Made by a program: the position numbers and the translations under genes. Below, in pieces: positions 51,283-59,516 of a stretch of DNA of 64,000 nt (positions are counted from its first letter, which is position 1; each line of letters starts with the position of its first letter). This stretch comes from Desnuesiella massiliensis (GTDB lineage Bacteria; Bacillota; Clostridia; Clostridiales; Clostridiaceae), in NCBI RefSeq assembly GCF_001403615.1, contig NZ_LN879457.1, forward strand, positions 248,001-312,000, given 5' to 3'. The notes beneath the pieces are model-generated. The model ran no database searches. It was not told the origin of the DNA and saw only the letters and a program-made list of their open reading frames with translations.

Positions 51283-51948
51283 ATGGCTAAATTTTATGGA
51301 ATTGGTGTGGGACCTGGAGATAAGGAGCTTTTAACTATAAAAGCAGTGAAGGTTATAGAGAATAGTGATGTGATTGTGGCCCCTAAGGCTATGTCAGAGG
51401 GAAAGAGCATAGCTTTAGAAACTGCAGAAGAATACATAAAGGAAGGTACAGAAATACTATTAAAGCATTTTCCTATGGGTACCCCAGATAAGGAGGAGAA
51501 GGTTTTAGAGGCATTTGACAGCATTGCTGAGAGATTAAGAGAAGGTAAAAATGTATCCTTTCTAACCATCGGAGACCCTATGGTTTATAGCACCTATATA
51601 CATCTTTTAAATTACATAGAGGCTCAGGGCTTTGAGGTGGAAACCATACCGGGTATAACCTCCTTTTGTGCTTCCGCTAGCTTAGCTAAGGAGCCCTTAG
51701 TTATAGGGGACGAGCCTTTGCTTATAATTCCTGCTACTAGCATAGCTAGAATAAGGGATGAAAAAAATGTAGTTATCATGAAAGTATATAAGAGAGAAGA
51801 GGAAGTAATAAATTTCCTAGAAGCTAAAGGTTTTAGCTATGTATATGTAAAAAAAGCCGGAAGGGAAGGTCAGGAGATCTTAAGAAATAAAGAAGAAATA
51901 ATTAAAAATCAAGAGTATATGGCTTTAATTATAGCCCACAGGGCATAG
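51283..51948 (+). CDS. cbiL: Cobalt-precorrin-2 C20-methyltransferase
   Basis: 221 residues. SAM motif 'GIGVGPGDKELLTIKAVK' near the start and 'VSFLTIGDPMVYST' in the middle identify the CbiL/CobI subgroup, which adds the C20 methyl group after cobalt insertion. ATG immediately follows the cbiT stop (TAAATGG). Confidence 0.95.
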   Translation: MAKFYGIGVGPGDKELLTIKAVKVIENSDVIVAPKAMSEGKSIALETAEEYIKEGTEILLKHFPMGTPDKEEKVLEAFDSIAERLREGKNVSFLTIGDPMVYSTYIHLLNYIEAQGFEVETIPGITSFCASASLAKEPLVIGDEPLLIIPATSIARIRDEKNVVIMKVYKREEEVINFLEAKGFSYVYVKKAGREGQEILRNKEEIIKNQEYMALIIAHRA

Positions 51949-51960
51949 GAGGAATATATA

Positions 51961-52704
51961 ATGGTTTATTTCATAGGAGCAGGACCAGGGGATGTAGATT
52001 TAATCACTGTAAAGGGCAGAGATATTCTATCAAAAGCAGATGTGGTAATCTACGCAGGGTCCTTAGTGAGTAGTGAGCATCTAAAGTTCTGCAAAGAAAA
52101 TGTAGAGATTCATAATTCAGCCTCTATGACCTTAGAGGAAGTTATAGAAGTGATGAAAAATAATAGAGAAAAAACTATAGTAAGGCTTCACACAGGAGAT
52201 CCAGCTATATATGGAGCTATAAAGGAGCAAATGGATGAGCTAGATAAACTCACCATAGACTATGAGGTAGTGCCAGGGGTAAGCTCCTTTACTGCAGCAG
52301 CTTCTGCTATAAAAAAAGAATTCACATTACCTCAGGTATCTCAAACGGTTATTCTAACAAGGATAGAGGGAAGGACTCCTGTACCAGAAAAGGAAGATCT
52401 TGAAAAGCTTGCCTCTATAGGAGCCTCCATGGCTATATTTCTATCTATTTCTATGATAGACAAAGTGGTAGAAAAGCTTAGAAGAGGTTATGGAAGAAAT
52501 GTGCCTATAGCAGTAATAGAAAGAGCCAGCTGGGAAGACCAAAGAGTTATATTAGGTACCTTAGAGGATATTGCTAAAAAAGTAGAAGAAGCAGGCATAA
52601 AGAAATGTGCTCAAATTTTAGTGGGTGACTTTATTAATTGTGAGTATGAAAAGAGCAAACTCTATGATAAGGCCTTTACTCACATGTTTAGAGAAGGTAT
52701 ATAA
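51961..52704 (+). CDS. cbiF: Cobalt-precorrin-4 C11-methyltransferase
   Basis: 247 residues. SAM motif 'FIGAGPGDVDLITVKG' and 'VRLHTGDPAIYGAIKEQM' are diagnostic of CbiF/CobM. ATG follows AGGAGGAATATATA. Ends one base before the cbiG start region. Confidence 0.95.
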   Translation: MVYFIGAGPGDVDLITVKGRDILSKADVVIYAGSLVSSEHLKFCKENVEIHNSASMTLEEVIEVMKNNREKTIVRLHTGDPAIYGAIKEQMDELDKLTIDYEVVPGVSSFTAAASAIKKEFTLPQVSQTVILTRIEGRTPVPEKEDLEKLASIGASMAIFLSISMIDKVVEKLRRGYGRNVPIAVIERASWEDQRVILGTLEDIAKKVEEAGIKKCAQILVGDFINCEYEKSKLYDKAFTHMFREGI

Positions 52705-52705
52705 G

Positions 52706-53689
52706 ATGAAGGTTGCCTTAATAAGCTTTACGAAGCAAGGAGATGAAATAGCTCTTAGGCTGTCTGATGAGTTATCAGAGTCAGAGCTATTCCTAAAAAA
52801 GCATCAAGATAAAGCTTTTAATCTGAGTGCTAAGATGAAGGAACTCATGGATAGCTTTGAAGGTATTATTTTCATAGCTTCCACAGGCATTGCGGTGAGA
52901 GCTATAGCACCCCATCTTAAAGGTAAAGATAGGGATCCTGCGGTGGTGGTAGTAGATTGTCTAGGTAAATATGCCATAAGTCTTTTAAGTGGCCATCTAG
53001 GAGGAGCTAATGCTCTAGCTTTGAAAGTATCAGAGATATTAAGGGCCCTTCCCATAATAACTACGGCGACAGATGCTCTAGGCATAGAAGCTCCAGACAT
53101 CCTTGCAAAAAACTACGGACTTGAAATAGAGGATTTAGAAAAAGCCAAGAACATAGCAGCTATGCTGGTAGAGGGGAAAGGCGTAGCTTTTAAGGATGAA
53201 AGAAATATCATAAACTTGCCTAAGGGTTATGTAAGCATAGAAGAAAGCCACCATGGGAAGGTAATAGTTACTCATAAAAAGCTTTCACCAGAAGGAAATC
53301 TTCTAAGGCTTATAAGAAAAGATATAGTCTTAGGTATAGGCTGCAGGAAGAATCATGAGTACATAAAGATGAAAAATAACATAATTAAGGTTTTAGATAG
53401 CATGATTATTGACCTTAGAGCAGTAGGAACCATTGCTACTGTGGAGGTGAAGAAGGAAGAAAAGGCTATACTTCAATTAGCGGAGGAGCTAAAGGCTGAT
53501 CTTAAAATATACTCATTAGAAGAAATAAAGAATATAGAACATAAATACCCAGGTAGTGATTTTGTAGAAAAAACCATAGGAGTGAGAGCGGTATGCGAGC
53601 CTTGTGTAGAGCTTACCAATGCTGAATTAATCACTGAAAAGTTAAATTTAGACGGTATGACTCTATGTATAGGGGTAAGGCGTCTATAG
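52706..53689 (+). CDS. cbiG: Cobalt-precorrin-5A hydrolase
   Basis: 327 residues. Removes the C2 unit (as acetaldehyde) from the delta-lactone of cobalt-precorrin-5A. N-terminal 'FIASTGIAVRAIAPHLKGKDRDPAVV' region and 'LLSGHLGGANALA', plus C-terminal 'LGIGCRKN' are CbiG motifs. ATG 52706 follows the cbiF stop; a 27-residue upstream in-frame extension is contradicted by overlap with cbiF. Its stop codon falls inside the left edge of hairpin repeat copy C. Confidence 0.9.
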   Translation: MKVALISFTKQGDEIALRLSDELSESELFLKKHQDKAFNLSAKMKELMDSFEGIIFIASTGIAVRAIAPHLKGKDRDPAVVVVDCLGKYAISLLSGHLGGANALALKVSEILRALPIITTATDALGIEAPDILAKNYGLEIEDLEKAKNIAAMLVEGKGVAFKDERNIINLPKGYVSIEESHHGKVIVTHKKLSPEGNLLRLIRKDIVLGIGCRKNHEYIKMKNNIIKVLDSMIIDLRAVGTIATVEVKKEEKAILQLAEELKADLKIYSLEEIKNIEHKYPGSDFVEKTIGVRAVCEPCVELTNAELITEKLNLDGMTLCIGVRRL

Positions 53690-53782
53690 GGAAACAAAGG
53701 TGAAGATTAACTTGTACATGTTCCCAAATGCTATCTTTAAATCATTATGGTGTATGTATATAGTTGAATTTGTTTTCCTATA
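53685..53782. repeat. ~100-bp hairpin repeat, copy C, between cbiG and cbiH
   Basis: TATAGGGAAACAA at the left pairs with TTGTTTTCCTATA at the right. Inside, CTTGTACATG pairs with TATGTATATA over about 8 bp using G-U pairs. It shares TTCCCAAATGC, CATTATGG and TAGTTGAA with copies A and B. It overlaps the cbiG stop codon and lies in the middle of the cbi operon. Confidence 0.7.
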
Positions 53783-53803
53783 TAAAGGAAGGAGAAGAAC
53801 AAA

Positions 53804-54532
53804 ATGAGTAAATTATATGTTATAGGTATAGGCCCAGGAGGCCTTGAGCACATGAGCTTAAGAGCTAAAAAGGCTATAGAAGAAAGCGATATTATCGTTG
53901 GGTATATAAAATATATCGAGATGATAAAACCCCTAATCCAAGGAAAAGAAATTTATGCTAATGGCATGAGAGGTGAAGAGGATCGCTGTAGGGAAGCTTT
54001 AAGGCTTTCTAAGGATAAGGTGGTATCAGTAGTAAGCACCGGAGATTCAGGAATTTATGGCATGGCGGGACTTATATTAGAGCTAAAAAAAGATGAAGTT
54101 GTGGAGGTAATACCAGGAATTACTGCGTCCTCTGCTGCAGCTGCTGTGGTGGGAGCTCCTCTCATGCATGATAATTGTAATATCAGCTTAAGTGATTTGA
54201 TGACAGAGTATGAGGCTATAAAGAAAAGAGTGGAGTTAGCAGCTCAAGGGGATTTTGTTATATCCTTATACAATCCTAAGAGCAAGGGAAGACCACACTA
54301 TTTGAGAGAGTGCATAGATATAATAAAAAAATACAGAACGGAAAATACTCCAGTAGCAGTGGTTCGCCATGCTTTGAGACAAGGACAGGAATATACTCTA
54401 TTTACATTAGAGAATTTTGATGAAAGTATAGTGGACATGTTCTCCATAGTGATAGTGGGAAATAGTAAGAGCTTTATAAAAGAAGGGGTCTTCATAACTC
54501 CAAGAGGCTATAAAGTAGGTAAAGAACAATGA
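53804..54532 (+). CDS. cbiH: Cobalt-precorrin-3 C17-methyltransferase (ring contraction)
   Basis: 242 residues. SAM motif 'VIGIGPGGLEHMSLRAKKA', 'VVSTGDSGIYGMAGL' and 'VIPGITASSAAAAVVGAPLMHDN' region identify CbiH/CobJ, which methylates C17 and contracts the ring. ATG follows AAGGAAGGAG. The stop overlaps cbiJ (ATGA). Confidence 0.95.
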   Translation: MSKLYVIGIGPGGLEHMSLRAKKAIEESDIIVGYIKYIEMIKPLIQGKEIYANGMRGEEDRCREALRLSKDKVVSVVSTGDSGIYGMAGLILELKKDEVVEVIPGITASSAAAAVVGAPLMHDNCNISLSDLMTEYEAIKKRVELAAQGDFVISLYNPKSKGRPHYLRECIDIIKKYRTENTPVAVVRHALRQGQEYTLFTLENFDESIVDMFSIVIVGNSKSFIKEGVFITPRGYKVGKEQ

Positions 54533-55311
54533 TAGCATTGATTCTAGGAACCTCAGAAGGAAGAAAAATACTATCTCTTCTAAATGAATTTACAGAGGAT
54601 ATATGTATTACTACAGCCACAGATTATGGTGGTGAGCTATTAAAAAGCTATAAATATAAAAATCTCAATACAAAACCTTTAGACGGAGAAGCTTTAACTC
54701 AATGGTTAAAAGAAAATGGAGCAAAGGTATTAATAGATGCCTCTCACCCCTATGCTTTAGAAATAAGCAAAACCGCCCAGCAGGTCTGCAACCATATGAA
54801 TATAGAATATATCAGATATGAAAGGCCTTCTATATATGAAAAATACAAAAATGAAAAACTAGTTATAGAAGTTACTTCCTATGAGGAATTAGGAAGTAAG
54901 CTTAAGAATGTAGAAGGAACTCTTTTGAATACTACAGGCAGCAGAAATATAAAAAAGATATTGGATTTAAGTTTATCTAATAGAATTGTCCATAGAGTGC
55001 TTCCTTCCTTAAAAGTCATGGAGGAATGCTTTGCTTTAAATGTAAGAGTGGAAGATTTAATAGCTATAAAGGGACCTATAGGATATTCCTTAAACAAAGC
55101 TTTCATTGAAGAGTATGAGGCTAAGGGTATCATACTTAAAGATAGCGGATTAGAAGGGGGCACAGAAGAAAAGATTAGAGCAGCCATAGATTCAAAGATA
55201 CCGGTCTACATAATAACAAGGCAAATTAATAGTTATGATGGTGTAGTATTTGAGGATATAAATGCTTTAATTGATTATTTAAATAATAAGTACCTAAAAA
55301 GAAGTTTTTAG
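54529..55311 (+). CDS. cbiJ: Cobalt-precorrin-6A reductase
   Basis: 260 residues. 'LILGTSEGRKILSLL' at the N-terminus, 'LIDASHPYALEISKTAQQVC', 'NTTGSRNIKKI' and 'GLEGGTEEKIRAAID' correspond to the CobK/CbiJ family. Reduces the ring with NAD(P)H before the last methylations. Starts within cbiH (ATGA overlap), confirming translational coupling. Confidence 0.9.
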   Translation: MIALILGTSEGRKILSLLNEFTEDICITTATDYGGELLKSYKYKNLNTKPLDGEALTQWLKENGAKVLIDASHPYALEISKTAQQVCNHMNIEYIRYERPSIYEKYKNEKLVIEVTSYEELGSKLKNVEGTLLNTTGSRNIKKILDLSLSNRIVHRVLPSLKVMEECFALNVRVEDLIAIKGPIGYSLNKAFIEEYEAKGIILKDSGLEGGTEEKIRAAIDSKIPVYIITRQINSYDGVVFEDINALIDYLNNKYLKRSF

Positions 55312-55358
55312 GAGCATAAATATTAATGATATTCATGTAAAGTATAAGGAGGGTAAAA

Positions 55359-56090
55359 ATGAGTAATTTAACAAAAAAATCTTTAATCTTTCTATTTAGC
55401 TTAATGGCTATCATGTCGCCGCAAGCTGTACAAGCTATGCATATTGCAGAAGGATTCTTGCCAGTAAAATGGTGTATTATCTACTTTGTTTTAAGTCTAC
55501 CTTTTATAGTATTAGGCATTAGAGATATCAAGAATAAAACCTTAAGAAGCAAGGATTTAAAGATGCTTTTGGCCTTAGTAGGAGCTTATGCCTTTGTGTT
55601 ATCGGCCATGAAAATTCCTTCAGTAACAGGGAGCTCTTCCCATCCAACTGGTACAGGCTTAGGAGCTATTATCTTTGGACCCTTTTCTATGGCTATAATG
55701 GGGTCTTTAGTACTAGTGTTTCAAGCGGTACTTTTAGCTCATGGAGGTATAACTACCCTAGGAGCAAATATTTTTTCTATGGCTATAGTAGGACCAATTA
55801 TATCTTTCTTAACTTATAAGCTACTAAAAGATAAGAATAAAAAGTTGGCTATTTTCTTAGCTGCTATGTTGGGAGACCTAGGCACTTACATTATTACCTC
55901 CATACAGCTAGCACTAGCTTTTCCAGATAAAACAGGAGGCTTTATACTATCTCTAGAAAAATTCTTAGGGGTATTTGCATTGACACAAGTTCCTTTAGCT
56001 ATAATAGAAGGTATTATCACTGTGATAGTTTTCGAATTTATTGAAAAATATGCTACTAAGGAATTAGTGGAATTAGGAGAGGTGATGTAG
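55359..56090 (+). CDS. cbiM: Cobalt transport protein CbiM
   Basis: 243 residues. Integral membrane S component of the energy-coupling-factor cobalt importer. A signal peptide (cleaved after about residue 26, AVQA) exposes Met-His of the conserved 'MHIAEGFLP' as the mature N-terminus; this N-terminal His is part of the cobalt site. About six further membrane helices with 'GTGLGAIIFGPFSMAIMG'. ATG follows AAGGAGG. Confidence 0.95.
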   Translation: MSNLTKKSLIFLFSLMAIMSPQAVQAMHIAEGFLPVKWCIIYFVLSLPFIVLGIRDIKNKTLRSKDLKMLLALVGAYAFVLSAMKIPSVTGSSSHPTGTGLGAIIFGPFSMAIMGSLVLVFQAVLLAHGGITTLGANIFSMAIVGPIISFLTYKLLKDKNKKLAIFLAAMLGDLGTYIITSIQLALAFPDKTGGFILSLEKFLGVFALTQVPLAIIEGIITVIVFEFIEKYATKELVELGEVM

Positions 56091-56091
56091 C

Positions 56092-56385
56092 ATGAAAAAG
56101 AAGAGTTTAATACTAATATTGATATGTGTTTTGCTTATAGCAGCACCTTTTATAATAAGTAAAAATGGTGCTTTTGAGGGTGCTGATGCACAGGTAGAAG
56201 GCAAAATTACAGAAATTGATGAAAGCTATGAGCCTTGGTTTGAAAGTCTATGGACACCACCTTCCAGCGAAGTAGAAAGCTTTTTATTTGCATTGCAAGC
56301 AGCTGCAGGAGCAGGGTTTATAGGATATTATATAGGCAGAAAGAAAAAAGATGTTAAGGCTGATAATAGCTTATGCCAACCTTAG
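56092..56385 (+). CDS. cbiN: Cobalt transport protein CbiN
   Basis: 97 residues with two membrane segments (about 5-22 and 67-86) and the extracytoplasmic loop between them, containing 'YEPWFESLWTPPSSEVESFL', typical of CbiN. It loads cobalt into CbiM. One base follows the cbiM stop; the 3' end overlaps cbiQ by 35 bases. Confidence 0.9.
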   Translation: MKKKSLILILICVLLIAAPFIISKNGAFEGADAQVEGKITEIDESYEPWFESLWTPPSSEVESFLFALQAAAGAGFIGYYIGRKKKDVKADNSLCQP

Positions 56386-57052
56386 CATAAAAAAACATAT
56401 AAATCCCTTCGAAAAGCTAATACTTTGTATTCTACCTTTAATAATAGTAAGCTATTCTAAAAGTTTTATTCCTTTGCTATTAAATATAATGATTTTTCTA
56501 ATATTGCACATAAGAGCTAAGAATCCCTTATCTATGGTTTTTAAATTTACCTTTGCAGTATTTTTGTTCGCTGCCTTTTCAAGCATTACCTTTATTTTTG
56601 ATTATGGATTGAAGAATTCTATGGTTATATGGTTAAAGAGTATTAATGGAGGCTTATGTGCCTCCTATCTTTCTCTTACTACTCCCATGGAGCATATATT
56701 TTATGTGTTATCAAGAAAAGAAGGTCTAAGAGATATTTGTGACATAGCAAAATCCATGGAGAGATTTATAATATTACTACAGGATGAGTATTATACAATG
56801 AATAATGCCATGAGAGCTAGAGGTGGTTTTGTTAGCTTAAAGCTAAAAATCATAAACTCAGGCAAATTAGCTGCTCTTCTTTTTATGAATACCCTGCACA
56901 GGTGGAAGGAAATAAAGGATGGAATAAATAGCAGAGGCTATAGAGGAAGTATGAATTACAGCAATATAGAATTTGATTTTTCTATTTCTAGAATATTTAT
57001 TATGGTTACGTATTTTATTGTCTTAACCTTAGTTGTGATGATATGTAATTGA
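56351..57052 (+). CDS. cbiQ: Cobalt transport protein CbiQ
   Basis: 233 residues with about five membrane helices; 'INPFEKLILCILPLIIVSY', 'MNNAMRARGGF' and 'GINSRGYRGSMNY' are the ECF T-component (CbiQ) motifs; the Ala-Arg-Gly segments couple to the ATPase. It starts 35 bases inside cbiN. Normally followed by cbiO, but a strong terminator comes next and no ATP-binding protein is encoded here. Confidence 0.9.
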   Translation: MLRLIIAYANLSIKKHINPFEKLILCILPLIIVSYSKSFIPLLLNIMIFLILHIRAKNPLSMVFKFTFAVFLFAAFSSITFIFDYGLKNSMVIWLKSINGGLCASYLSLTTPMEHIFYVLSRKEGLRDICDIAKSMERFIILLQDEYYTMNNAMRARGGFVSLKLKIINSGKLAALLFMNTLHRWKEIKDGINSRGYRGSMNYSNIEFDFSISRIFIMVTYFIVLTLVVMICN

Positions 57053-57066
57053 TCCTATATTAAATA

Positions 57067-57111
57067 TTAAAAAGCCTATCATAAGGATTGTTCTTATGAT
57101 AGGCTTTTTAA
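57067..57111 (+). terminator. Terminator of the hem-cbi operon
   Basis: A perfect 19-bp stem (57067-57085 with 57093-57111) around a 7-base loop, with TTTTTAA in the 3' arm, right after cbiQ. It ends the operon. Confidence 0.9.
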
Positions 57112-57145
57112 TATGAAATAAAAATTACAGGTCACTTTTACAATA

Positions 57146-57313
57146 TTAATAGTGAAAATCATTACTTATCTTTAAATTCATATTACAGGAAGTATCTATA
57201 GAGGTGATTTCTACATATATATTTGCTTTTGCAGCACCATCATCTATAAATATTGCAATGGGTTCTTGCTTTTCAGTACCATCAATACAAGAATAACTAA
57301 TAGATATATTATC
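57146..57313 (-). pseudogene. Short minus-strand fragment, unidentified
   Basis: A frame with no recognisable start, bounded by stops, translates to 'IDGTEKQEPIAIFIDDGAAK' and 'ANIYVEITSIDTSCNMNLKI', an Asp/Glu-rich stretch. It fills much of the 325-base gap 57053-57377. No family could be assigned; it may be the end of a decayed gene or chance. Confidence 0.3.
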
Positions 57314-57377
57314 CTATAGCATATTCTTTAATCAATAAATACAAACTAAAGCATATCAATTTTAAGGGAGTGTTATA

Positions 57378-58337
57378 ATGAGAGTTCGTTTAGGATATGT
57401 GGCTATTGCTCTGAATCTGCCCAAGGTTACCTCCTCTAGCACTGTAACTTATGCTAATTATTTAAAGCAAAGCAATGAGGAGCAAAAGCTTAATAAGCTA
57501 AAGCAGGTGACCTTATCTAATTTAGATGATCTCTATAAGATACTTAATTATAATGTAAAAAATAAATTTCATTTTTATAGAATAACCTCTCAGCTAGTGC
57601 CCTTAGCTACTCATCCAGAGGTTAGAAACTGGGATTATAGAAGGATCTTTAAAAAAGATTTTGAAAGAATAGGGTTATATATTAAGAAAAACAATATGAG
57701 AGTAGACACTCATCCAGATGAGTTTAATGTGCTAAATAGTCTTAGAGAAGATGTGGTGGAAAGCACTAAGCGCAATCTATGGTTCCATGTCAATCTTTTT
57801 GAGGACATAGACTATGAGCTAGGTAAGATGGTATTACATATAGGTAGTGCTCAAGGTGGGAAGGAAGAGGCGAGGAAGCGATTTATAGATAATTTTAAGG
57901 CTTTTCCTAAAGAGATAACTTCTAGATTAATATTAGAAAATGATGATAAAACATTTACGGCTAGAGAGGTCATAAGTATATGCAATGAACTAGAAGCTCC
58001 CATGGTTTTTGACGTGCATCATCATATTTGCAATAATGAAGGGGAAACTGTTGAAGACCTCATTGACGAAATATTCAACACATGGAAAAGGGAAGAGCTT
58101 CCTACAAAGTTTCACTTCTCCAGCCCAAAAAAAGGTGAACTGGATAGGAAGCATTCCGATTATATAAATCCTTTGGATTTTATTAATTTCTTAGAATTAT
58201 GCAAACCTCTAAATAAGGATTTTGATGTGATGTTAGAAGCTAAGATGAAGGATTTAGCATTGATTAAACTAGCGGAGGATATTAAAGTATTAAGGAAGCA
58301 ATGGAAATGGATTGACGAAAGCACTTTAGAAATTTAA
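57378..58337 (+). CDS. uvsE: UV damage endonuclease
   Basis: 319 residues of the UvdE/UVDE family, a TIM-barrel metal enzyme that nicks DNA 5' to pyrimidine dimers and other lesions. Signature opening 'RVRLGYVAIALNLPKVTSS'; metal-ligand regions 'THPDEFNV' (near 115), 'LHIGSAQGG', 'LENDD' (near 190) and 'FDVHHHICNNEG' are all present. ATG follows AAGGGAG. A stand-alone repair gene, useful in spores or surface environments. Confidence 0.9.
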   Translation: MRVRLGYVAIALNLPKVTSSSTVTYANYLKQSNEEQKLNKLKQVTLSNLDDLYKILNYNVKNKFHFYRITSQLVPLATHPEVRNWDYRRIFKKDFERIGLYIKKNNMRVDTHPDEFNVLNSLREDVVESTKRNLWFHVNLFEDIDYELGKMVLHIGSAQGGKEEARKRFIDNFKAFPKEITSRLILENDDKTFTAREVISICNELEAPMVFDVHHHICNNEGETVEDLIDEIFNTWKREELPTKFHFSSPKKGELDRKHSDYINPLDFINFLELCKPLNKDFDVMLEAKMKDLALIKLAEDIKVLRKQWKWIDESTLEI

Positions 58338-58403
58338 TACCCTTATATTCACTTTTCATATTTTAATACGATAATTATAATAAATATGAAAGGGGGAATC
58401 CTA

Positions 58404-58580
58404 ATGGACATAGCAGGATTATCCGTTGCATTAAATCAATCCAAGGTTATGCAGGCTGCAAGCTTATCAGTAATGAAGATAGCCATGGATAGCGGAAAAC
58501 AAATATCTGAGCAAATGACTGAAATGCTATCCCAGCCACAGGATCCTAACTTAGGTAGATTTTTAGACGCAAAAGTATAA
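58404..58580 (+). CDS. YjfB-like small protein
   Basis: 58 residues beginning MDIAGLSVALNQSKVMQAAS and containing 'SVMKIAMDSGKQISEQMTEML', the pattern of YjfB-type proteins (putative motility-associated). I take ATG 58404, eight bases after AAAGGGGG, rather than the ATG at 58386 that precedes it. A terminator follows. Confidence 0.7.
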   Translation: MDIAGLSVALNQSKVMQAASLSVMKIAMDSGKQISEQMTEMLSQPQDPNLGRFLDAKV

Positions 58581-58591
58581 ATTTAACAAAG

Positions 58592-58645
58592 ATAAAAGCT
58601 ATGAAAAGGGCAAGAGAAGCCTATATTCATAGCTTTTATTTTTTT
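58592..58645 (+). terminator. Rho-independent terminator
   Basis: ATAAAAGCTATGAA (58592-58605) pairs with TTCATAGCTTTTAT (58626-58639), 14 bp, followed by TTTTTTA. Confidence 0.8.
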
Positions 58646-58782
58646 ATTATTTTACAGTATAAGCTAATTAAATCTCTTAATCTCTTAATAATTATAAACA
58701 AAAGGTTAACATTTACTTTTATGGATTTACTTTTCCACGGAATAAGCTACAATGAATGTAAGGTAAGGATAAAAGGAGTGTG

Positions 58783-58836
58783 ATGCATATGGGGAGATTG
58801 AACTCTATTTCTTATAGTAGATTTGATATTTCCTGA
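58783..58836 (+). CDS. Possible leader peptide (17 aa) upstream of the L25 gene
   Basis: ATG at 58783 has AAAAGGAG six bases upstream and opens a frame MHMGRLNSISYSRFDIS that ends 80 bases before rplY. It may be a chance frame. The rest of the 336-base gap 58581-58916 shows only the terminator at its start and no other feature. Confidence 0.25.
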   Translation: MHMGRLNSISYSRFDIS

Positions 58837-58916
58837 TATGTTGTTAAAGATATATCTTAAATTGCTATAGGAAATTTAATAAATATCTATAATATCAAAA
58901 GAAAGAGGGATATGTT

Positions 58917-59459
58917 ATGTCACAGTTAGCAATTGAGATAAAAGAAAGAACTTTTAATGAGAATGCAAAGAAAATAAGGAAGAATGGAGAAGTACCAGGG
59001 ATTATTTATGGTGAATTTATGGACAACACTCTTCCCATTAAGGTAAATAGCTCAAAGTTAAAGAGCCTTCTAAAATATAATTCTAAAGGTTCAATATTAT
59101 CTTTTAAATTTAAGGATGAAGCCAAAAAATGTGTAGTAAAACAGGTTCAGAAGGATAATTTGACAGGAGAAATACTTCATGTGGATTTTCAATATGTAAA
59201 GAGTAATGAGACTATAAAAATGAATATACCAGTAAATTATGTAGGACAAGAAAATTTAGAATCTAGAAAACTATTTTTAGAGACATTCTTGCCAGAATTA
59301 GAGGTTCAAGGAGAGGTAGAAAAGATTCCTGAATACATAGAAATTGATGTATCAAAAAAGAACTATGAAGATAAGATATTTTCGAAGGATGTAGAGCTGC
59401 CAGAGGAGGTTAAGCTTGTAACAAAGCCTGATATTCTCTTAGCTTTAATTAATGGATAG
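58917..59459 (+). CDS. rplY: Large ribosomal subunit protein bL25 (Ctc form)
   Basis: 180 residues. The N-terminal L25 domain (1-95) carries 'RKNGEVPGIIYGE' and 'HVDFQYV', and the C-terminal TL5 domain includes 'IPVNYVGQENLESRK' and 'LPEEVKLVTKPDILLALI', so this is the two-domain general stress protein Ctc form, which binds 5S rRNA. Start ATG follows AAGAGGGATATGTT; a strong hairpin follows. Confidence 0.9.
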   Translation: MSQLAIEIKERTFNENAKKIRKNGEVPGIIYGEFMDNTLPIKVNSSKLKSLLKYNSKGSILSFKFKDEAKKCVVKQVQKDNLTGEILHVDFQYVKSNETIKMNIPVNYVGQENLESRKLFLETFLPELEVQGEVEKIPEYIEIDVSKKNYEDKIFSKDVELPEEVKLVTKPDILLALING

Positions 59460-59469
59460 AATATTTAAA

Positions 59470-59515
59470 GGAGCTGCTTTGCAATAGAGATCAACCTCTA
59501 TTGTGAGCAGCTTCT
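59470..59515. terminator. Terminator between rplY and the ger operon
   Basis: GAGCTGCT...GCAATAGAG pairs with CTCTATTGTGAGCAGCTTC around ATCAAC. It can end rplY on the plus strand and the convergent gerKB gene. Confidence 0.75.
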
Positions 59516-59516
59516 C

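Noticed and set aside
58601..58783. Frame of 60 codons after the YjfB-like gene
   Set aside because: It begins inside the terminator stem (58592-58639) and has no ribosome binding site.
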